Part shown: positions 31,148 to 39,939 of the stretch, one piece after another
Layout: every line of letters begins with the position of its first letter
How positions within the stretch are numbered: position 1 is the first letter of the stretch
DNA from: Roseateles saccharophilus
GTDB taxonomy: Bacteria; Pseudomonadota; Gammaproteobacteria; Burkholderiales; Burkholderiaceae_C
Direction: 5' to 3'
NCBI RefSeq assembly: GCF_004342485.1
Contig: NZ_SMBU01000025.1
Coordinates: 21,650 to 85,649, forward strand
Length of the DNA stretch: 64,000 bases
The notes under the pieces: generated by a model
Databases searched by the model: none
What the model was told of the DNA's origin: nothing
Seen by the model: the letters and a program-made list of their open reading frames with translations, nothing else
Translations under genes and position numbers: made by a program

Positions 31148-33091
31148 TCAGCGATGCCGGCCGCCGAAGCCGCCGCCAGAACGGCCACCGCCGCCGCCCT
31201 TGCCACCCCGGTTGCCGCCGCCACCACCGCCGCCGCGGCGCAGATAGGCGTCGCCGCCGATATAGCCCATGGAGGTCTGCATCGGATCGGGCTCGCGCGG
31301 GCCGCCCTTGTTGCCGCCACCCTTGCCGGGCTTTTGATTGGCCTGCTGGCTGCCGCCCGCGCCGAAGCCCTGCGGGATGCCGCGCTTGCCGCCGGTCGCA
31401 TGGCGGCGATCGAAGGTCTGCTCCAGCGGGTTGATGTGGTGCGGGATGAAGTCGTCGTCGTCCTCATCGTCGTCGCGACGCTGCACGCGCTCCTCGCGCG
31501 GCGGGCGCGGCTGCTGCGGCTCGGGCGGACGGCTCGGGCGCGGGCCGACGCCGGCCTGGCGGCCGTCGGCGCGGCGGTTGTTGCGGTCCTTCGGCTTGCC
31601 GCCCTGTTGCTGCGACTGCTGGCCCTGGCTCTGGCCGCCGTTCGAGGTGTGACCGGCCAGGCGGCGGATGACACGCACGTCGTCGTCGCCCAGCTCGACC
31701 CAGACGCCGCGCTTGAGGCCGCGCGGCAGCACGACGGTGCCGTAGCGGATGCGGATCAGGCGGCTGACCACCATGCCGACCGCCTCGAAGAGCTTGCGCA
31801 CCTCGCGGTTGCGGCCTTCGGTGATGACGACGCGGTACCAGCGGTTGGCGCCCTCGCCGCCGCCGTCCTCGATGCTCTTGAAGGACGCCGTCTGGCCGTC
31901 GACGTTGACGCCCTCCAGCAGCCTGGCGCGCTGCTCGTCGCTCAGCGAGCCCAGCACGCGGGCCGCGTACTCGCGCTCGACGCCGAAGCGCGGGTGCATC
32001 AGCTGGTTGGCCAGCTCGCCGGAGTTCGTGAACAGCAGCAGGCCCTCGGTGTTGATGTCCAGACGGCCGACGGACTGCCACTTCTGGCCCTGCACGCGCG
32101 GCAACGTGCGGAAGACGGTCGGGCGACCCTCGGGGTCGTTGAAGGTGGACACCTCACCTGTGGGCTTGTGATAGGCCAGGATGCGCGGGTTGGGCGGCGA
32201 GATGCGCACGCGCACCTCCTTGCCATTGACCCGCACGCGGTCGCCGAAGGAGATGCGCTGGCCGACATGGGCCACCTCGCCGTTGACCTCGATCTTGCCT
32301 TCGGCGATCCAGTCCTCGATGTCGCGGCGCGAGCCGACGCCGGCCTGGGCCAGCACCTTCTGCAGCTTGGGTGCATCGACGTCGGCGGCCAGCACGCGCT
32401 TGCCCTCGCCTTCGGCCTCATCGCCCTCGGCGGCCACCGGCTCGGGCCTCAGCTGGGGCGGCTCGCCGGCCGGCCCCTCGGATTCGGCATCCAGGCTGCC
32501 CGACAGCACATCGGCAAAGCGCGCCCCCGCGGCCTCGACCAGTTCGGGCGCCGCCACCGTGCCGGGCGGATCGCCGGCACCAACCGCCTGCTGCGCGTCG
32601 CCCTGGCGCTCGCCGCGCTCCTTGCGATTGCGCCGGCGATTGCGACGGCCACCCCGTTCGTCATCCCCGCCCGCGTCGCCTTCACCCTCCCCGCCTTCGC
32701 TCGCATCGCCATCCTGCTGCGCGGGCGCCTCGTCGGCGAGCGTGAAGATGGCAGCGGCGAGCGGCGCGACGGGCGCGGGCGCTTCGGCAACCGGCGCCGG
32801 TGCTGCATCGGCGGCCTCGACCGCCGTCTTGCGCGGCGCGCGCTTGCGGGCCGGGGCCGGCGCGTCCTCGGCCGGCACCGCCTCGGGAGCGGCGGCAGCT
32901 TCGCCGGCGACCACCTCGGCGGTCTTGCGGCGCGTCCGCTTCACGGGCGCGGCCACTTCGGTAGCCTCGGTCGGCTCGGGTGCAGCCTCGGCGGCCGCCT
33001 TGGCCGTCGTGCGGCGGCGCTTGGGCGCGGCGGGCGCCTCGGCGTCAACGGCGGGAGGCAGGGGCTTGTCTTGATCGGCGGCGTCGTTCAT
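31148..33091 (-). CDS. rluB: 23S rRNA pseudouridine synthase RluB/RluE type with long disordered flanks
   Basis: The 647-residue protein has a typical RsuA-family core in its middle: an S4 RNA-binding domain (about 241-290; [32 protein letters not shown]) and the catalytic domain with [15 protein letters not shown] holding the catalytic Asp and [17 protein letters not shown]. It modifies 23S rRNA, probably U2605. The core is flanked by about 240 Ala/Pro/Glu and Arg-rich residues and a C-terminal tail rich in Gly, Arg, Gln with runs such as [13 protein letters not shown]. Such extensions are common in this order. Start ATG at 33091 overlaps the scpB stop. Confidence 0.92.
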   Translation of the reverse strand: MNDAADQDKPLPPAVDAEAPAAPKRRRTTAKAAAEAAPEPTEATEVAAPVKRTRRKTAEVVAGEAAAAPEAVPAEDAPAPARKRAPRKTAVEAADAAPAPVAEAPAPVAPLAAAIFTLADEAPAQQDGDASEGGEGEGDAGGDDERGGRRNRRRNRKERGERQGDAQQAVGAGDPPGTVAAPELVEAAGARFADVLSGSLDAESEGPAGEPPQLRPEPVAAEGDEAEGEGKRVLAADVDAPKLQKVLAQAGVGSRRDIEDWIAEGKIEVNGEVAHVGQRISFGDRVRVNGKEVRVRISPPNPRILAYHKPTGEVSTFNDPEGRPTVFRTLPRVQGQKWQSVGRLDINTEGLLLFTNSGELANQLMHPRFGVEREYAARVLGSLSDEQRARLLEGVNVDGQTASFKSIEDGGGEGANRWYRVVITEGRNREVRKLFEAVGMVVSRLIRIRYGTVVLPRGLKRGVWVELGDDDVRVIRRLAGHTSNGGQSQGQQSQQQGGKPKDRNNRRADGRQAGVGPRPSRPPEPQQPRPPREERVQRRDDDEDDDDFIPHHINPLEQTFDRRHATGGKRGIPQGFGAGGSQQANQKPGKGGGNKGGPREPDPMQTSMGYIGGDAYLRRGGGGGGGNRGGKGGGGGRSGGGFGGRHR

Positions 33092-33795
33092 GCGGATTGG
33101 GGCTGGGGTTGTGGGGGCGTATCGCTGGGATCGGATGGGGGGAGCGCGGGCGTGCCGTCCGCGCCGAACAGGCTTTGCGTGGCGGCCACCTCGGTGGCCG
33201 CTGCCGCGACGGGAGCCTCGGCGGGCGCGTCGTCGGGGGCGTCGAGCAGCTGGCCCTGCAATGCCTCGAAGGCCGGGGGCTCGCTGCCGACTTCAAGCGC
33301 AGGCAGTTGCTCCAGGCTGGCCAGGCCCAGATCGTCGAGGAAGGCCTTGGTCGTCGCGTAGAGCGCCGGCCGGCCCGGTGTCTCGCGGTGGCCGATGGCC
33401 TCGATCCAGCCGCGGTCCTCGAGCTGCTTGACGATCTGGCTCGCGACGACGACGCCGCGGATGTCCTCGATGTCGCCGCGCGTGACCGGCTGCCGGTAGG
33501 CAATGATGGCCAGCGTCTCCAGCACCGCGCGCGAGTAGCGCGGCGGTTTCTCGGGGTGCAGCCGGTCGAGGTATTCGCGCAGTTCGGGCCGGCTCTGGAA
33601 GCGCCAGCCCGAGGCCAGCGCGACCAGCTCGACGCCGCGACCGTCCCAATCGCGGCTCAGCTCGTCGAGCAGGCCGCGCAGGCTGTCGGCGCCGAGCTCG
33701 TCGGCGAACAGGCTGCGCATCTCGCGCAGCGTCAGCGGCTGCGAGGCACAAATCAGCGCGGTCTCGAGGACGCGCTTGGCATCCTGGGTATTCAT
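33088..33795 (-). CDS. scpB: Segregation and condensation protein B
   Basis: ScpB is the winged-helix kleisin-interacting subunit of the SMC-ScpAB condensin. The 235-residue protein has two winged-helix domains, with the signature [32 protein letters not shown] in the second, and an acidic/Pro-rich tail. ATG at 33795. Its stop overlaps the rluB start (ATGA), the common scpB-rluB pair. scpA is not in this window. Confidence 0.95.
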   Translation of the reverse strand: MNTQDAKRVLETALICASQPLTLREMRSLFADELGADSLRGLLDELSRDWDGRGVELVALASGWRFQSRPELREYLDRLHPEKPPRYSRAVLETLAIIAYRQPVTRGDIEDIRGVVVASQIVKQLEDRGWIEAIGHRETPGRPALYATTKAFLDDLGLASLEQLPALEVGSEPPAFEALQGQLLDAPDDAPAEAPVAAAATEVAATQSLFGADGTPALPPSDPSDTPPQPQPQSA

Positions 33796-33979
33796 GAACT
33801 CAACTTCGCACCCTCAATGGGCAGAGCTCTGGCGTTGGCCCCGGGGCCTGGGCGCTCATCAAGCGCTCATCAAGCGGCTGGGGCGGGTCTTGCACCGGGC
33901 GCGGTCCTGGCCAACATGCGGCCGGGCGTGCCAGCGGATTCGGTCGGCGGCTTCCGGGTGGACTGCGATCCCGCAACGG

Positions 33980-34030
33980 GCTGCATCCATTTGATGCAGC
34001 GCTCAGGCACGACAACCTGCGCGCATTGTA
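33980..34030 (-). promoter_or_regulatory. scpB leader: -10-like box and hairpin
   Basis: On the minus strand TACAAT (34025-34030) lies just after the rluD stop, followed by an 8-bp perfect hairpin GCTGCATC/GATGCAGC (33980-33987 and 33993-34000) without a T-tract. scpB begins 185 bp further on. The same gap has an 11-bp tandem duplication GCGCTCATCAA at 33852-33873. A promoter for scpB-rluB is plausible; the -35 is weak. Confidence 0.35.
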
Positions 34031-34035
34031 GCCGC

Positions 34036-35046
34036 TCAGCCGGGCAGGTCGGCGGCACCGATCCCCGCCCAGGCCGAGGCCAGGTCGGCGGGCAGCGCGG
34101 CGACCAGCGTGATGGCCGCGCCGGTGATCGGATGCGTGAAGCCCAGGCGCGCTGCGTGCAGGGCCTGGCGCGACAGCCCGAGCGCCGGTGCGCCACCATA
34201 CAGCGCATCAGCCAGCAACGGGTGGCCGCTGTGCATCAGGTGCACACGGATCTGATGGGTGCGGCCGGTGTGCAGCACGCAGTGCACCGCGCTGACCGGC
34301 CGCCCCTGCACATCGCCCACACCGAGCGGGAAGACGTCGGTGCGCGCCGGCTTGCCGAGGTTTGCGGGCGCCACCGCCATCTTCACGCGCGACACCGGGT
34401 CGCGGCGCATCGCCTTCTCGACGACGAAAGCCTCCTCGACCCGGCCCCAGGCCAGGGCCAGGTATTCGCGGTGCACCTCGCGCGCAGCGATCTGGCGCGT
34501 CAGCGCGGTCACGGCCTCCAGCGTCTTGCCGACGACCATCAGGCCGCTGGTGTCCTTGTCCAGGCGGTGCACGATGCCGGCACGCGGCAGGCTGGCCGCG
34601 GCCGGGTGATGGGCCAGCAGGCCGTTCATCAGCGTGCCCGACCAGTTGCCCGGCGCCGGATGCACGACCAGGCCGGCCGGCTTGTTGACGACCAGCAGGT
34701 GCTCGTCCTCGAAGGCCAGGTCAAGCGCCATCGGCTCGGCGCGGAAGGCGCGGCTCTCGTCGGTGGGCTGCAGCTCGATCTCGACGCGCTGGCCGGCGCG
34801 CAGCTTGTGGGCCGCCTTCTGCAGCGCCCGGCCGTCCACCAGCACGCAGCCGCGCTCGATCAGCGACTGCAGGTGGTTGCGCGAGAACTCTGGCGCCAGG
34901 CCCGTCAGCCAGCGGTCCAGGCGCTCGCCATGGCCCGCGGCATCGACCTCGGCCACGCGCCTCTCGGCGGCGCTCTCGGCGGCCGCAACTTCGCCGGCTT
35001 CGTCTTCCGGGTCGTCGAGACCCCCCGCCCTATACTTCGCGACCAT
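34036..35046 (-). CDS. rluD: 23S rRNA pseudouridine synthase RluD
   Basis: RluD makes the three pseudouridines of helix 69. The 336-residue protein has an N-terminal S4 domain (about 41-95, ERLDRWLTGLAPEFSRNHLQSLIERGCVLVDG) and the catalytic motif HRLDKDTSGLMVV with Asp163. It is divergent from bamD with only 43 bp between starts, the arrangement also known in other betaproteobacteria. ATG at 35046 has a short acidic Ala/Glu-rich leader before the S4 domain. Confidence 0.94.
   Translation of the reverse strand: MVAKYRAGGLDDPEDEAGEVAAAESAAERRVAEVDAAGHGERLDRWLTGLAPEFSRNHLQSLIERGCVLVDGRALQKAAHKLRAGQRVEIELQPTDESRAFRAEPMALDLAFEDEHLLVVNKPAGLVVHPAPGNWSGTLMNGLLAHHPAAASLPRAGIVHRLDKDTSGLMVVGKTLEAVTALTRQIAAREVHREYLALAWGRVEEAFVVEKAMRRDPVSRVKMAVAPANLGKPARTDVFPLGVGDVQGRPVSAVHCVLHTGRTHQIRVHLMHSGHPLLADALYGGAPALGLSRQALHAARLGFTHPITGAAITLVAALPADLASAWAGIGAADLPG
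35031..35036 (+). promoter_or_regulatory. Candidate -10 box of bamD
   Basis: TATACT lies 54 bases before the bamD ATG, within the first codons of divergent rluD; no convincing -35 box is seen 17 bp upstream. If used, the bamD promoter overlaps the rluD coding region. Confidence 0.4.
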
Positions 35047-35089
35047 TGTTCAGTGTGACCGGGCCGGCACTGCCACCCAGACTTCAGAC

Positions 35090-35905
35090 ATGTTTGTTGA
35101 GAAATTCAAGGCCGGCCGAGCCCTTCTGGGCACCTTCATGATGGCCGCCGCGCTTGGCCTGAGCGGCTGCGGTTCCACGTCCAAGGACGACCCGAACTCC
35201 CAGGCGGCGCTCGACAAATTGTATGCAGACGCCAAGGACGACCTGAACTCCGGCAGCTACGACCGCGCCATCAAGTCGCTCGAGAAGATCGAGGGCCGCG
35301 CCGCCGGCACGGTCATGGGCCAGCAGGCCACGCTGGACTTGGCCTGGGCCAACTACAAGAGCGGCGAGCGCGCGCAGGCGATCGCGACGCTGGACCGCTT
35401 CATCAAGCTCAACCCCTCCAGCCCGGCGATGGACTACGCCCTCTACATGAAGGGCATCGTCAACTTCAACGAAGACCTGGGCCTGTTCGGCCGCCTGGCC
35501 AACCAGGACGTCGCCGAACGTGACCAGCAGGCCTCGCGCGAGGCCCTGCTCGCCTTCCGGCAGCTGATCGAGCAATTCCCCGACTCCAAGTACGCCGCCG
35601 AGGCGACGACGCGGGTGAACTTCATCACCAACACGCTGGCGGCCTACGAGATCCATGTGGCGCGCTACTACTACAACCGCAAGGCCTATGTCGCCGCGGC
35701 CAACCGTGCGCAGTCGGCCGTGGCCGAGTTCCAGCATGCGCCCGGCATCGAGGAAGCGCTCTACATCATGGGCGAGAGCTACGACAAGCTCGGCCTGACG
35801 CAACTGCGCGACGACGCGCGCCGCGTGCTGGACAAGAACTTCCCCGACAGCGAGTTCGCCTCCAACGGCGGCAAGCGCAAGAAGCCCTGGTGGAAGTTCT
35901 GGTGA
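35090..35905 (+). CDS. bamD: Outer-membrane assembly lipoprotein BamD
   Basis: BamD is the essential TPR lipoprotein of the BAM complex. The 271-residue product has a signal peptide ending LSGC with Cys27 lipidated, and five TPR-like repeats, including SGSYDRAIKSLEKIEGR, YALYMKGIVNFNEDLGLFGRL (the family-typical insert) and ARYYYNRKAYVAAANRAQ. ATG at 35090 begins MFVEKFKAG; the much longer reading upstream is the antisense of rluD. A clear terminator follows. Confidence 0.96.
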   Translation: MFVEKFKAGRALLGTFMMAAALGLSGCGSTSKDDPNSQAALDKLYADAKDDLNSGSYDRAIKSLEKIEGRAAGTVMGQQATLDLAWANYKSGERAQAIATLDRFIKLNPSSPAMDYALYMKGIVNFNEDLGLFGRLANQDVAERDQQASREALLAFRQLIEQFPDSKYAAEATTRVNFITNTLAAYEIHVARYYYNRKAYVAAANRAQSAVAEFQHAPGIEEALYIMGESYDKLGLTQLRDDARRVLDKNFPDSEFASNGGKRKKPWWKFW

Positions 35906-35914
35906 GCTGAATCG

Positions 35915-35941
35915 AACGGGCCGCAAGGCCCGTTCTCTTTT
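35915..35941 (+). terminator. Rho-independent terminator of bamD
   Basis: AACGGGCC and GGCCCGTT form an 8-bp stem with the stable GCAA tetraloop, followed by CTCTTTT. It lies nine bases after the bamD stop. Confidence 0.88.
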
Positions 35942-36169
35942 GTTCCGGGCCGTGCGCCGGGCCGCTCCCAAGCCGGCCCACCTGAGACTGCTGGCGGCTC
36001 GATGCCGAGAGCAACCTCGTCCCCTCGGGGGCTGAGGCCGGACACGGTGAGTCCAGTGGACTCGCCGTGCCTGCCGATGAGCAGCCGCTCCGTCGGCTGC
36101 GCGGTCTGCAAGACCGGTCAGACGCGCCCGCGTTCAGCGGGGCGAGACTGGACGAGGGGCTCCGTGTCA
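35942..36169 (-). repeat. Dispersed intergenic repeat, family 1, long copy with inserted hairpin
   Basis: Read on the minus strand this gap repeats the block at 10671-10817 (CGCTGAACGCGGGCG, GGGACGA, GGCATCGAGCCGC, GGCCGGCTTGGG.., GGCCCGGCGC) but has about 80 more bases in the middle, including the strong hairpin at 36041-36071 whose tip is GTCCAGTGGAC. It overlaps only the last three bases of the helicase gene. No coding frame is credible. Confidence 0.72.
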
Positions 36170-38218
36170 GGCCCGTTCTTCATTGAGGCGCTGCAACCAT
36201 GCCAACGCCTCGGCCTCGTTGGCCACCGGCGTCATCGGCGGCAACGCAGCGCGCAGCCGGCGACCATAGTTCATGCCCGCCATGCGCGGGTCGCACACCA
36301 CCAGCAGGCCGCGGTCGGTCTCGGTGCGGATCAGGCGCCCGGCGCCCTGCTTCAACGCGATCGCCGCCTCGGCGACGAAATATTCCGAGAAGGCATTGCG
36401 CCCATCGGCCTCCAGCCGCTTCACGCGCGCCTCCACCAGCGGGTCGTTGGGCGGCGGGAAGGGCAGCTTGTCGATGACGACGCATTGCAGCGCATCGCCC
36501 GGCACGTCGATGCCCTCCCAGAAGCTGGCCGAGCCGACCAGCACCGAGGCCGGGTTGTCGACGAAGCGCTGCAGCAGCACGCGCTTGGGCGCCGCGCCCT
36601 GCTGCAGCACGGCGATGGCATCGCCGCCCTCCTCGAAGCGCTCGCGCAGTGCGTCGGCCACGGTCTGCAGGTTGCGCAGCGTCGTCGTCAGCACGAAGGT
36701 GCGCCCGCCAAGCGCCCTTGCCAGGCGCGAAGCCAGCAGCGCGACGCTGGCCGGGTGGCTGGGCTCGGCCGGCTTGGGGAAGCCGCGCGGCACATAGAGC
36801 CGCGCATGGGCCGGGTAGTCGAAAGGGCTGCCGACTCGCAGCACCTCGGCGCCGGTCAGGCCGGCCGGCTCGGTGAACCAGGTCAGGCCCTCGTCGTCGC
36901 CCAGCGTGGCCGACGTGAACACCCAGGCCTTGGGCGGTCCTTCGAGCTGCTGCTGCATCGCGTCGCGGATGTCCAGCGGCGACTCGACGAGGCGGGCCGA
37001 ATGCGGGCTGATGTCGATCCAACGCACGTCGCCCGGATCGGGCTCGGCGGAGAAGACCTTCGCCAGGTCGCGCAGTTCCTGGGCGCGCTCGCACAGCCGC
37101 GCGAAATCGGGCGCGGCCTCGCGCACGGCAGTCAGCGCTTCCAGCGCGGCGGCCGTGGCCTGCTCGACGCCCAGCAGCGCCGCCGCGAAGGCCGGCTGGG
37201 TCGCGCGCTCGCGCCAGCCGAGCTTGAGCGTGCCGCGCAGCTCGCGGCCCGCGGTGGCCAGCGGGCCGGCCGCGGCCAGGCGCAGTTCGCGCGCAGCCTT
37301 CTCGACGCCGGCATGCAGGGCCTGCCAGTCATGCACGCCACGCGCATGGGCCAGGCCCTGGGCCAGCGTGTCGCGGGCGAAGTCGATCAGCGCGGCCGTG
37401 CCCAGCAGCGTGCCGAGGAATTGCACGCCGGCCTCGGCGAGCTGGTGGGCCTCGTCGAAGATCGCGATCTCGACGCTGGGCAGCAGCTCCGCCACGCCGC
37501 TGTCGCGCAGCGTCACATCGGCGAAGAAGAGGTGGTGGTTGACGACGACGACATCGGCCTCCATCGCCTCGCGCCGCGCCTTCACGACGTAGCAGGCCTT
37601 CCAGTCGGGGCAGTCCTGGCCCAGGCAGTTCTCGCGGCTGGAACTGACGATGGGGATGATGGGCGCGCGCTCGTCCAGGCCGTCGATCTCGGCGAAATCG
37701 CCCGTCGTCGTGCCCAGCGCCCAGCGCTCGATGCGCGCCAGCGACAGCGCGGTGCGGCGGTCCGGGAATTCGCCGGACACGCGCGCCTCCTTCATGCGGT
37801 GCAGGCAGAGGTAGCTGCCGCGGCCCTTCAGCAGCGCCAGCCGCACGGGCGTGTTCAGCGCCTTCGTCAACCGCGGCAGGTCGCGCAGGAAGAGCTGGTC
37901 CTGCAGGCTCTTGGTGGCGGTGCTGATGAGGGCGCGGCTACCGGCCAGCAGCGCCGGCACGAGGTAGGCGAAGGTCTTGCCGACGCCGGTGCCGGCCTCG
38001 ACGACCAGGGCCTGCCTGCGGCTCAGCGCGCGGGCCACGGCCCGGCTCATCTGCAACTGCGGCTCACGCGGCTTGTAGCCCGGGTCCAGACGCGCCAGCG
38101 GGCCATCGAAGTCGAAGGCGGCCTCGACGGCCTGTTCGAGTTCGTCGCTGGCGGGCGGGGTTGGAGGGATGGCCTGGTCGAGCTGGTCCAACCAGTCATC
38201 GATCTCAGGCGAGGTCAT
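36167..38218 (-). CDS. ATP-dependent DNA helicase, DinG/YoaA (XPD-like) family
   Basis: The 683-residue superfamily 2 helicase has Walker A EAGTGVGKT (about 74-82), a DEAH box in IFDEAHQL, and four cysteines at 138, 198, 203 and 209 (YLCLHR, NCLGQDCPDWKAC) that fit the [4Fe-4S] cluster of the XPD/DinG group. C-terminal motifs include GSASFWEGIDVPG and QGAGRLIRTETDRG. Such 5'-3' helicases act on R-loops and replication intermediates. YoaA is the closer match by length. ATG at 38218 overlaps the upstream small gene by 14 bases. Confidence 0.92.
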   Translation of the reverse strand: MTSPEIDDWLDQLDQAIPPTPPASDELEQAVEAAFDFDGPLARLDPGYKPREPQLQMSRAVARALSRRQALVVEAGTGVGKTFAYLVPALLAGSRALISTATKSLQDQLFLRDLPRLTKALNTPVRLALLKGRGSYLCLHRMKEARVSGEFPDRRTALSLARIERWALGTTTGDFAEIDGLDERAPIIPIVSSSRENCLGQDCPDWKACYVVKARREAMEADVVVVNHHLFFADVTLRDSGVAELLPSVEIAIFDEAHQLAEAGVQFLGTLLGTAALIDFARDTLAQGLAHARGVHDWQALHAGVEKAARELRLAAAGPLATAGRELRGTLKLGWRERATQPAFAAALLGVEQATAAALEALTAVREAAPDFARLCERAQELRDLAKVFSAEPDPGDVRWIDISPHSARLVESPLDIRDAMQQQLEGPPKAWVFTSATLGDDEGLTWFTEPAGLTGAEVLRVGSPFDYPAHARLYVPRGFPKPAEPSHPASVALLASRLARALGGRTFVLTTTLRNLQTVADALRERFEEGGDAIAVLQQGAAPKRVLLQRFVDNPASVLVGSASFWEGIDVPGDALQCVVIDKLPFPPPNDPLVEARVKRLEADGRNAFSEYFVAEAAIALKQGAGRLIRTETDRGLLVVCDPRMAGMNYGRRLRAALPPMTPVANEAEALAWLQRLNEERA

Positions 38219-38408
38219 CGGGCTCCGTCGTGGCTTCCAGCCGGGCAATCATGTCGCGCAGCGCCAGGCGGCGCTTCTTGAGCCGCTGCAAGGCCAATTC
38301 GTCCACCGGCGACTGCTCGGCCAGGCGATCGATCATCGCGTCGAGGTCGGCGTGCTCGATGCGCAACTCGATGAGCCGCCGTGGCAGCGAGTGAAGTTGT
38401 TCATCCAT
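38205..38408 (-). CDS. DUF465 (YdcH-like) small protein
   Basis: The 67-residue protein is a helical hairpin: HADLDAMIDRLAEQSPVDELALQRLKKRRLALRDMIARLEA, the signature of the DUF465/YdcH family of unknown function. It precedes and overlaps the helicase gene, so the two are co-transcribed. It starts at ATG 38408; the 64-bp gap to the divergent phosphatase gene holds both promoters. Confidence 0.88.
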   Translation of the reverse strand: MDEQLHSLPRRLIELRIEHADLDAMIDRLAEQSPVDELALQRLKKRRLALRDMIARLEATTEPDDLA

Positions 38409-38459
38409 CGGGGGGGTTTACGAGGGCAGAGCGCGCTGGGGCCAAAGCGAACGACCCAG

Positions 38460-38465
38460 TATAGT
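38460..38465 (+). promoter_or_regulatory. Candidate -10 box directly before the PP2C gene
   Basis: TATAGT ends seven bases before the ATG at 38473, so a start at the usual distance would fall on or next to the start codon and give a leaderless mRNA. No clear -35 is seen. Confidence 0.4.
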
Positions 38466-38472
38466 TTTCGGC

Positions 38473-39240
38473 ATGCCTCCCACCGCCCCCGGATTCCGAC
38501 TCAACGCCGCCACCGGCACCCATCGCGGGGACCGGGCCTACCAGCAGGACCAGGTGGCCGTCATCGCCCACCCCCGCATCGATGGCTGCGTAATGGGCAT
38601 CGTGGCCGACGGCATGGGCGGCAAGAGCGGGGGCCGCAAGGCGGCCGACCAGGTCATCCTGACCGCGCGCCAGCTGTTCGAGCGCTACTCGCCCGAGGAC
38701 GAATCACCCGCCGAGCTGCTCGGCCAGATCGCGTCCGAAGCGCATCTGATGATCAAGCTGACGGCCATCTCCGCCGAGGAGGAGCCGCACAGCACCATCG
38801 CCAGCTTCATCGTCACCAGCGACCGCTGCATGCATTGGATCCACTCCGGCGACTCGCGCATCTACTGGTTCCGCGGCGCCCGCCTCGTGAAGCGCACGAT
38901 GGACCACTCCTATGTGCAGCGCCTGGTCGACGAGGGCCAGTTGACCGAGGCCGAGGCCAGCACCCATCCGCAGAGCAATCTGCTGACGGCCTGCCTGGGC
39001 ACCGTGCAGGACCCCACGTCGACGTCGGAGCGCTTCGAGGGTCTGGAGGTCGGCGACACGATGATGTGCTGCAGCGACGGGCTCTGGCACTACTTCACCG
39101 CCCAGGAGCTGGGCAGCGTGCTGTTCAGCCTGCCGCCGCGCGAGGCGGCCGAACTGCTGGTCAGCAAGGCGCGCCAGCGCGCCCGGGGCGGCGGCGACAA
39201 CCTGTCGCTGGCCATCGTCAAGGTCGAAGTGCTGGACTGA
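38473..39240 (+). CDS. PP2C-family serine/threonine protein phosphatase
   Basis: The 255-residue protein has the PP2C metal-binding motifs in order: RGDRAYQQDQVAV, ADGMGGKSGG (46-54), HSGDSRIYWFRGARLVKRTMDHS, CCSDGLWHYF and the final GGDNLSLAIV. It would dephosphorylate Ser/Thr proteins. No kinase or FHA gene is adjacent; partner genes of a type VI secretion or Stp/Stk system are not seen here. The upstream start region has almost no leader. Function class is sure, biological role not. Confidence 0.88.
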   Translation: MPPTAPGFRLNAATGTHRGDRAYQQDQVAVIAHPRIDGCVMGIVADGMGGKSGGRKAADQVILTARQLFERYSPEDESPAELLGQIASEAHLMIKLTAISAEEEPHSTIASFIVTSDRCMHWIHSGDSRIYWFRGARLVKRTMDHSYVQRLVDEGQLTEAEASTHPQSNLLTACLGTVQDPTSTSERFEGLEVGDTMMCCSDGLWHYFTAQELGSVLFSLPPREAAELLVSKARQRARGGGDNLSLAIVKVEVLD

Positions 39241-39243
39241 GGC

Positions 39244-39939
39244 TCAGCGCGGCGCCGACGCGCCGGAGGCCCCCGGCAGGGGCAGCAGCGCCGCCGCGGG
39301 TCTGGTCTTGCGCTTCTCGCGCACCTCGTGCTCGGCAACGCGCTGCCGCTGGCGCTCCTCTCGCTCCTGCAGCTGCTCGCGGCGCCTGGCTGCGCCGGCC
39401 GCGGCCCTGGCCTGCGCCTGCTGCTGCTGGCGCGCCGCCTCGTCGGCGCCCAGCGCCCGGGGCGCATGGGAGGCCGGCGTGGCGGGCACCGACGGCGGCG
39501 GGGCAGCGACGATGCGCTCGCGGCGCTGGCCTTCGTCCTGGGCCGCCGTGACATCGCGTTCGCGCACGCGCAGGGCCTGAGCCGCGGCGCGCGCGCGGCG
39601 CTCGTCGGCGGCCAGCTCATGCTCGCGTCTGACGAGGGGCTCCAGCGCCGCGTGGCGACGTACCCGCACCTCTTCCAGGCAGGAGGCCACAGCAAACTGC
39701 TGCTCGCAGGCCTGCGTCTCGCGCGCGAAGCGCTGCTCAATCGCCGCGCGCTGGGTGGCGACTTCGGCGCGAGTGGCGGGCTGAGCAACAGCGGCTCCGA
39801 CGAGCAGCGAAAAACCGATCAGAAGGCCACCGCGCCAGCAGGTGGCCCCTTCCAGCGGCCACCGCGGGGCCGGCTTTGCCGGACCGCAGGTAGCGCCCCC
39901 TTCGAGGGGGCGCGCGAAGCGCATAGGGGGTGGTCTCAT
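39244..39939 (-). CDS. Secreted or membrane-anchored coiled-coil protein of unknown function
   Basis: The 231-residue product has no family I recognise. Residues 36-53 (GGLLIGFSLLVGAAVAQ) look like a signal peptide or anchor; the rest is Arg/Ala/Glu/Gln-rich helix with a central RRARAAAQALRVRERD and a strongly charged C-terminal coiled coil. Two cysteines (TQACEQQF..SCLEEV) could form a disulfide. ATG at 39939 overlaps the zapE stop (ATGA), but the first ~35 residues are encoded by a hairpin-rich repeat (39840-39930), so the natural N-terminus may be nearer the hydrophobic segment. It is the last gene of the sucA-odhB-lpdA-zapE run. Confidence 0.7.
   Translation of the reverse strand: MRPPPMRFARPLEGGATCGPAKPAPRWPLEGATCWRGGLLIGFSLLVGAAVAQPATRAEVATQRAAIEQRFARETQACEQQFAVASCLEEVRVRRHAALEPLVRREHELAADERRARAAAQALRVRERDVTAAQDEGQRRERIVAAPPPSVPATPASHAPRALGADEAARQQQQAQARAAAGAARRREQLQEREERQRQRVAEHEVREKRKTRPAAALLPLPGASGASAPR
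39840..39930. repeat. Hairpin-rich repeat-like block at the 5' end of the coiled-coil gene
   Basis: Contains in order TGGCC..GGCCA type arms, GGCCGGC-TTT-GCCGG (39871-39882 region) and CGCCCCC-TTCGA-GGGGGCG (about 39894-39912). The structure is that of a mobile intergenic palindrome, yet it is open in the coiled-coil gene frame. No second copy was found in this window. Confidence 0.5.

Noticed and set aside
31148..31700. Gly/Arg-rich end of the rluB product as a separate RNA-binding protein
   Set aside because: It is in frame and continuous with the pseudouridine synthase; such tails are common in this group.
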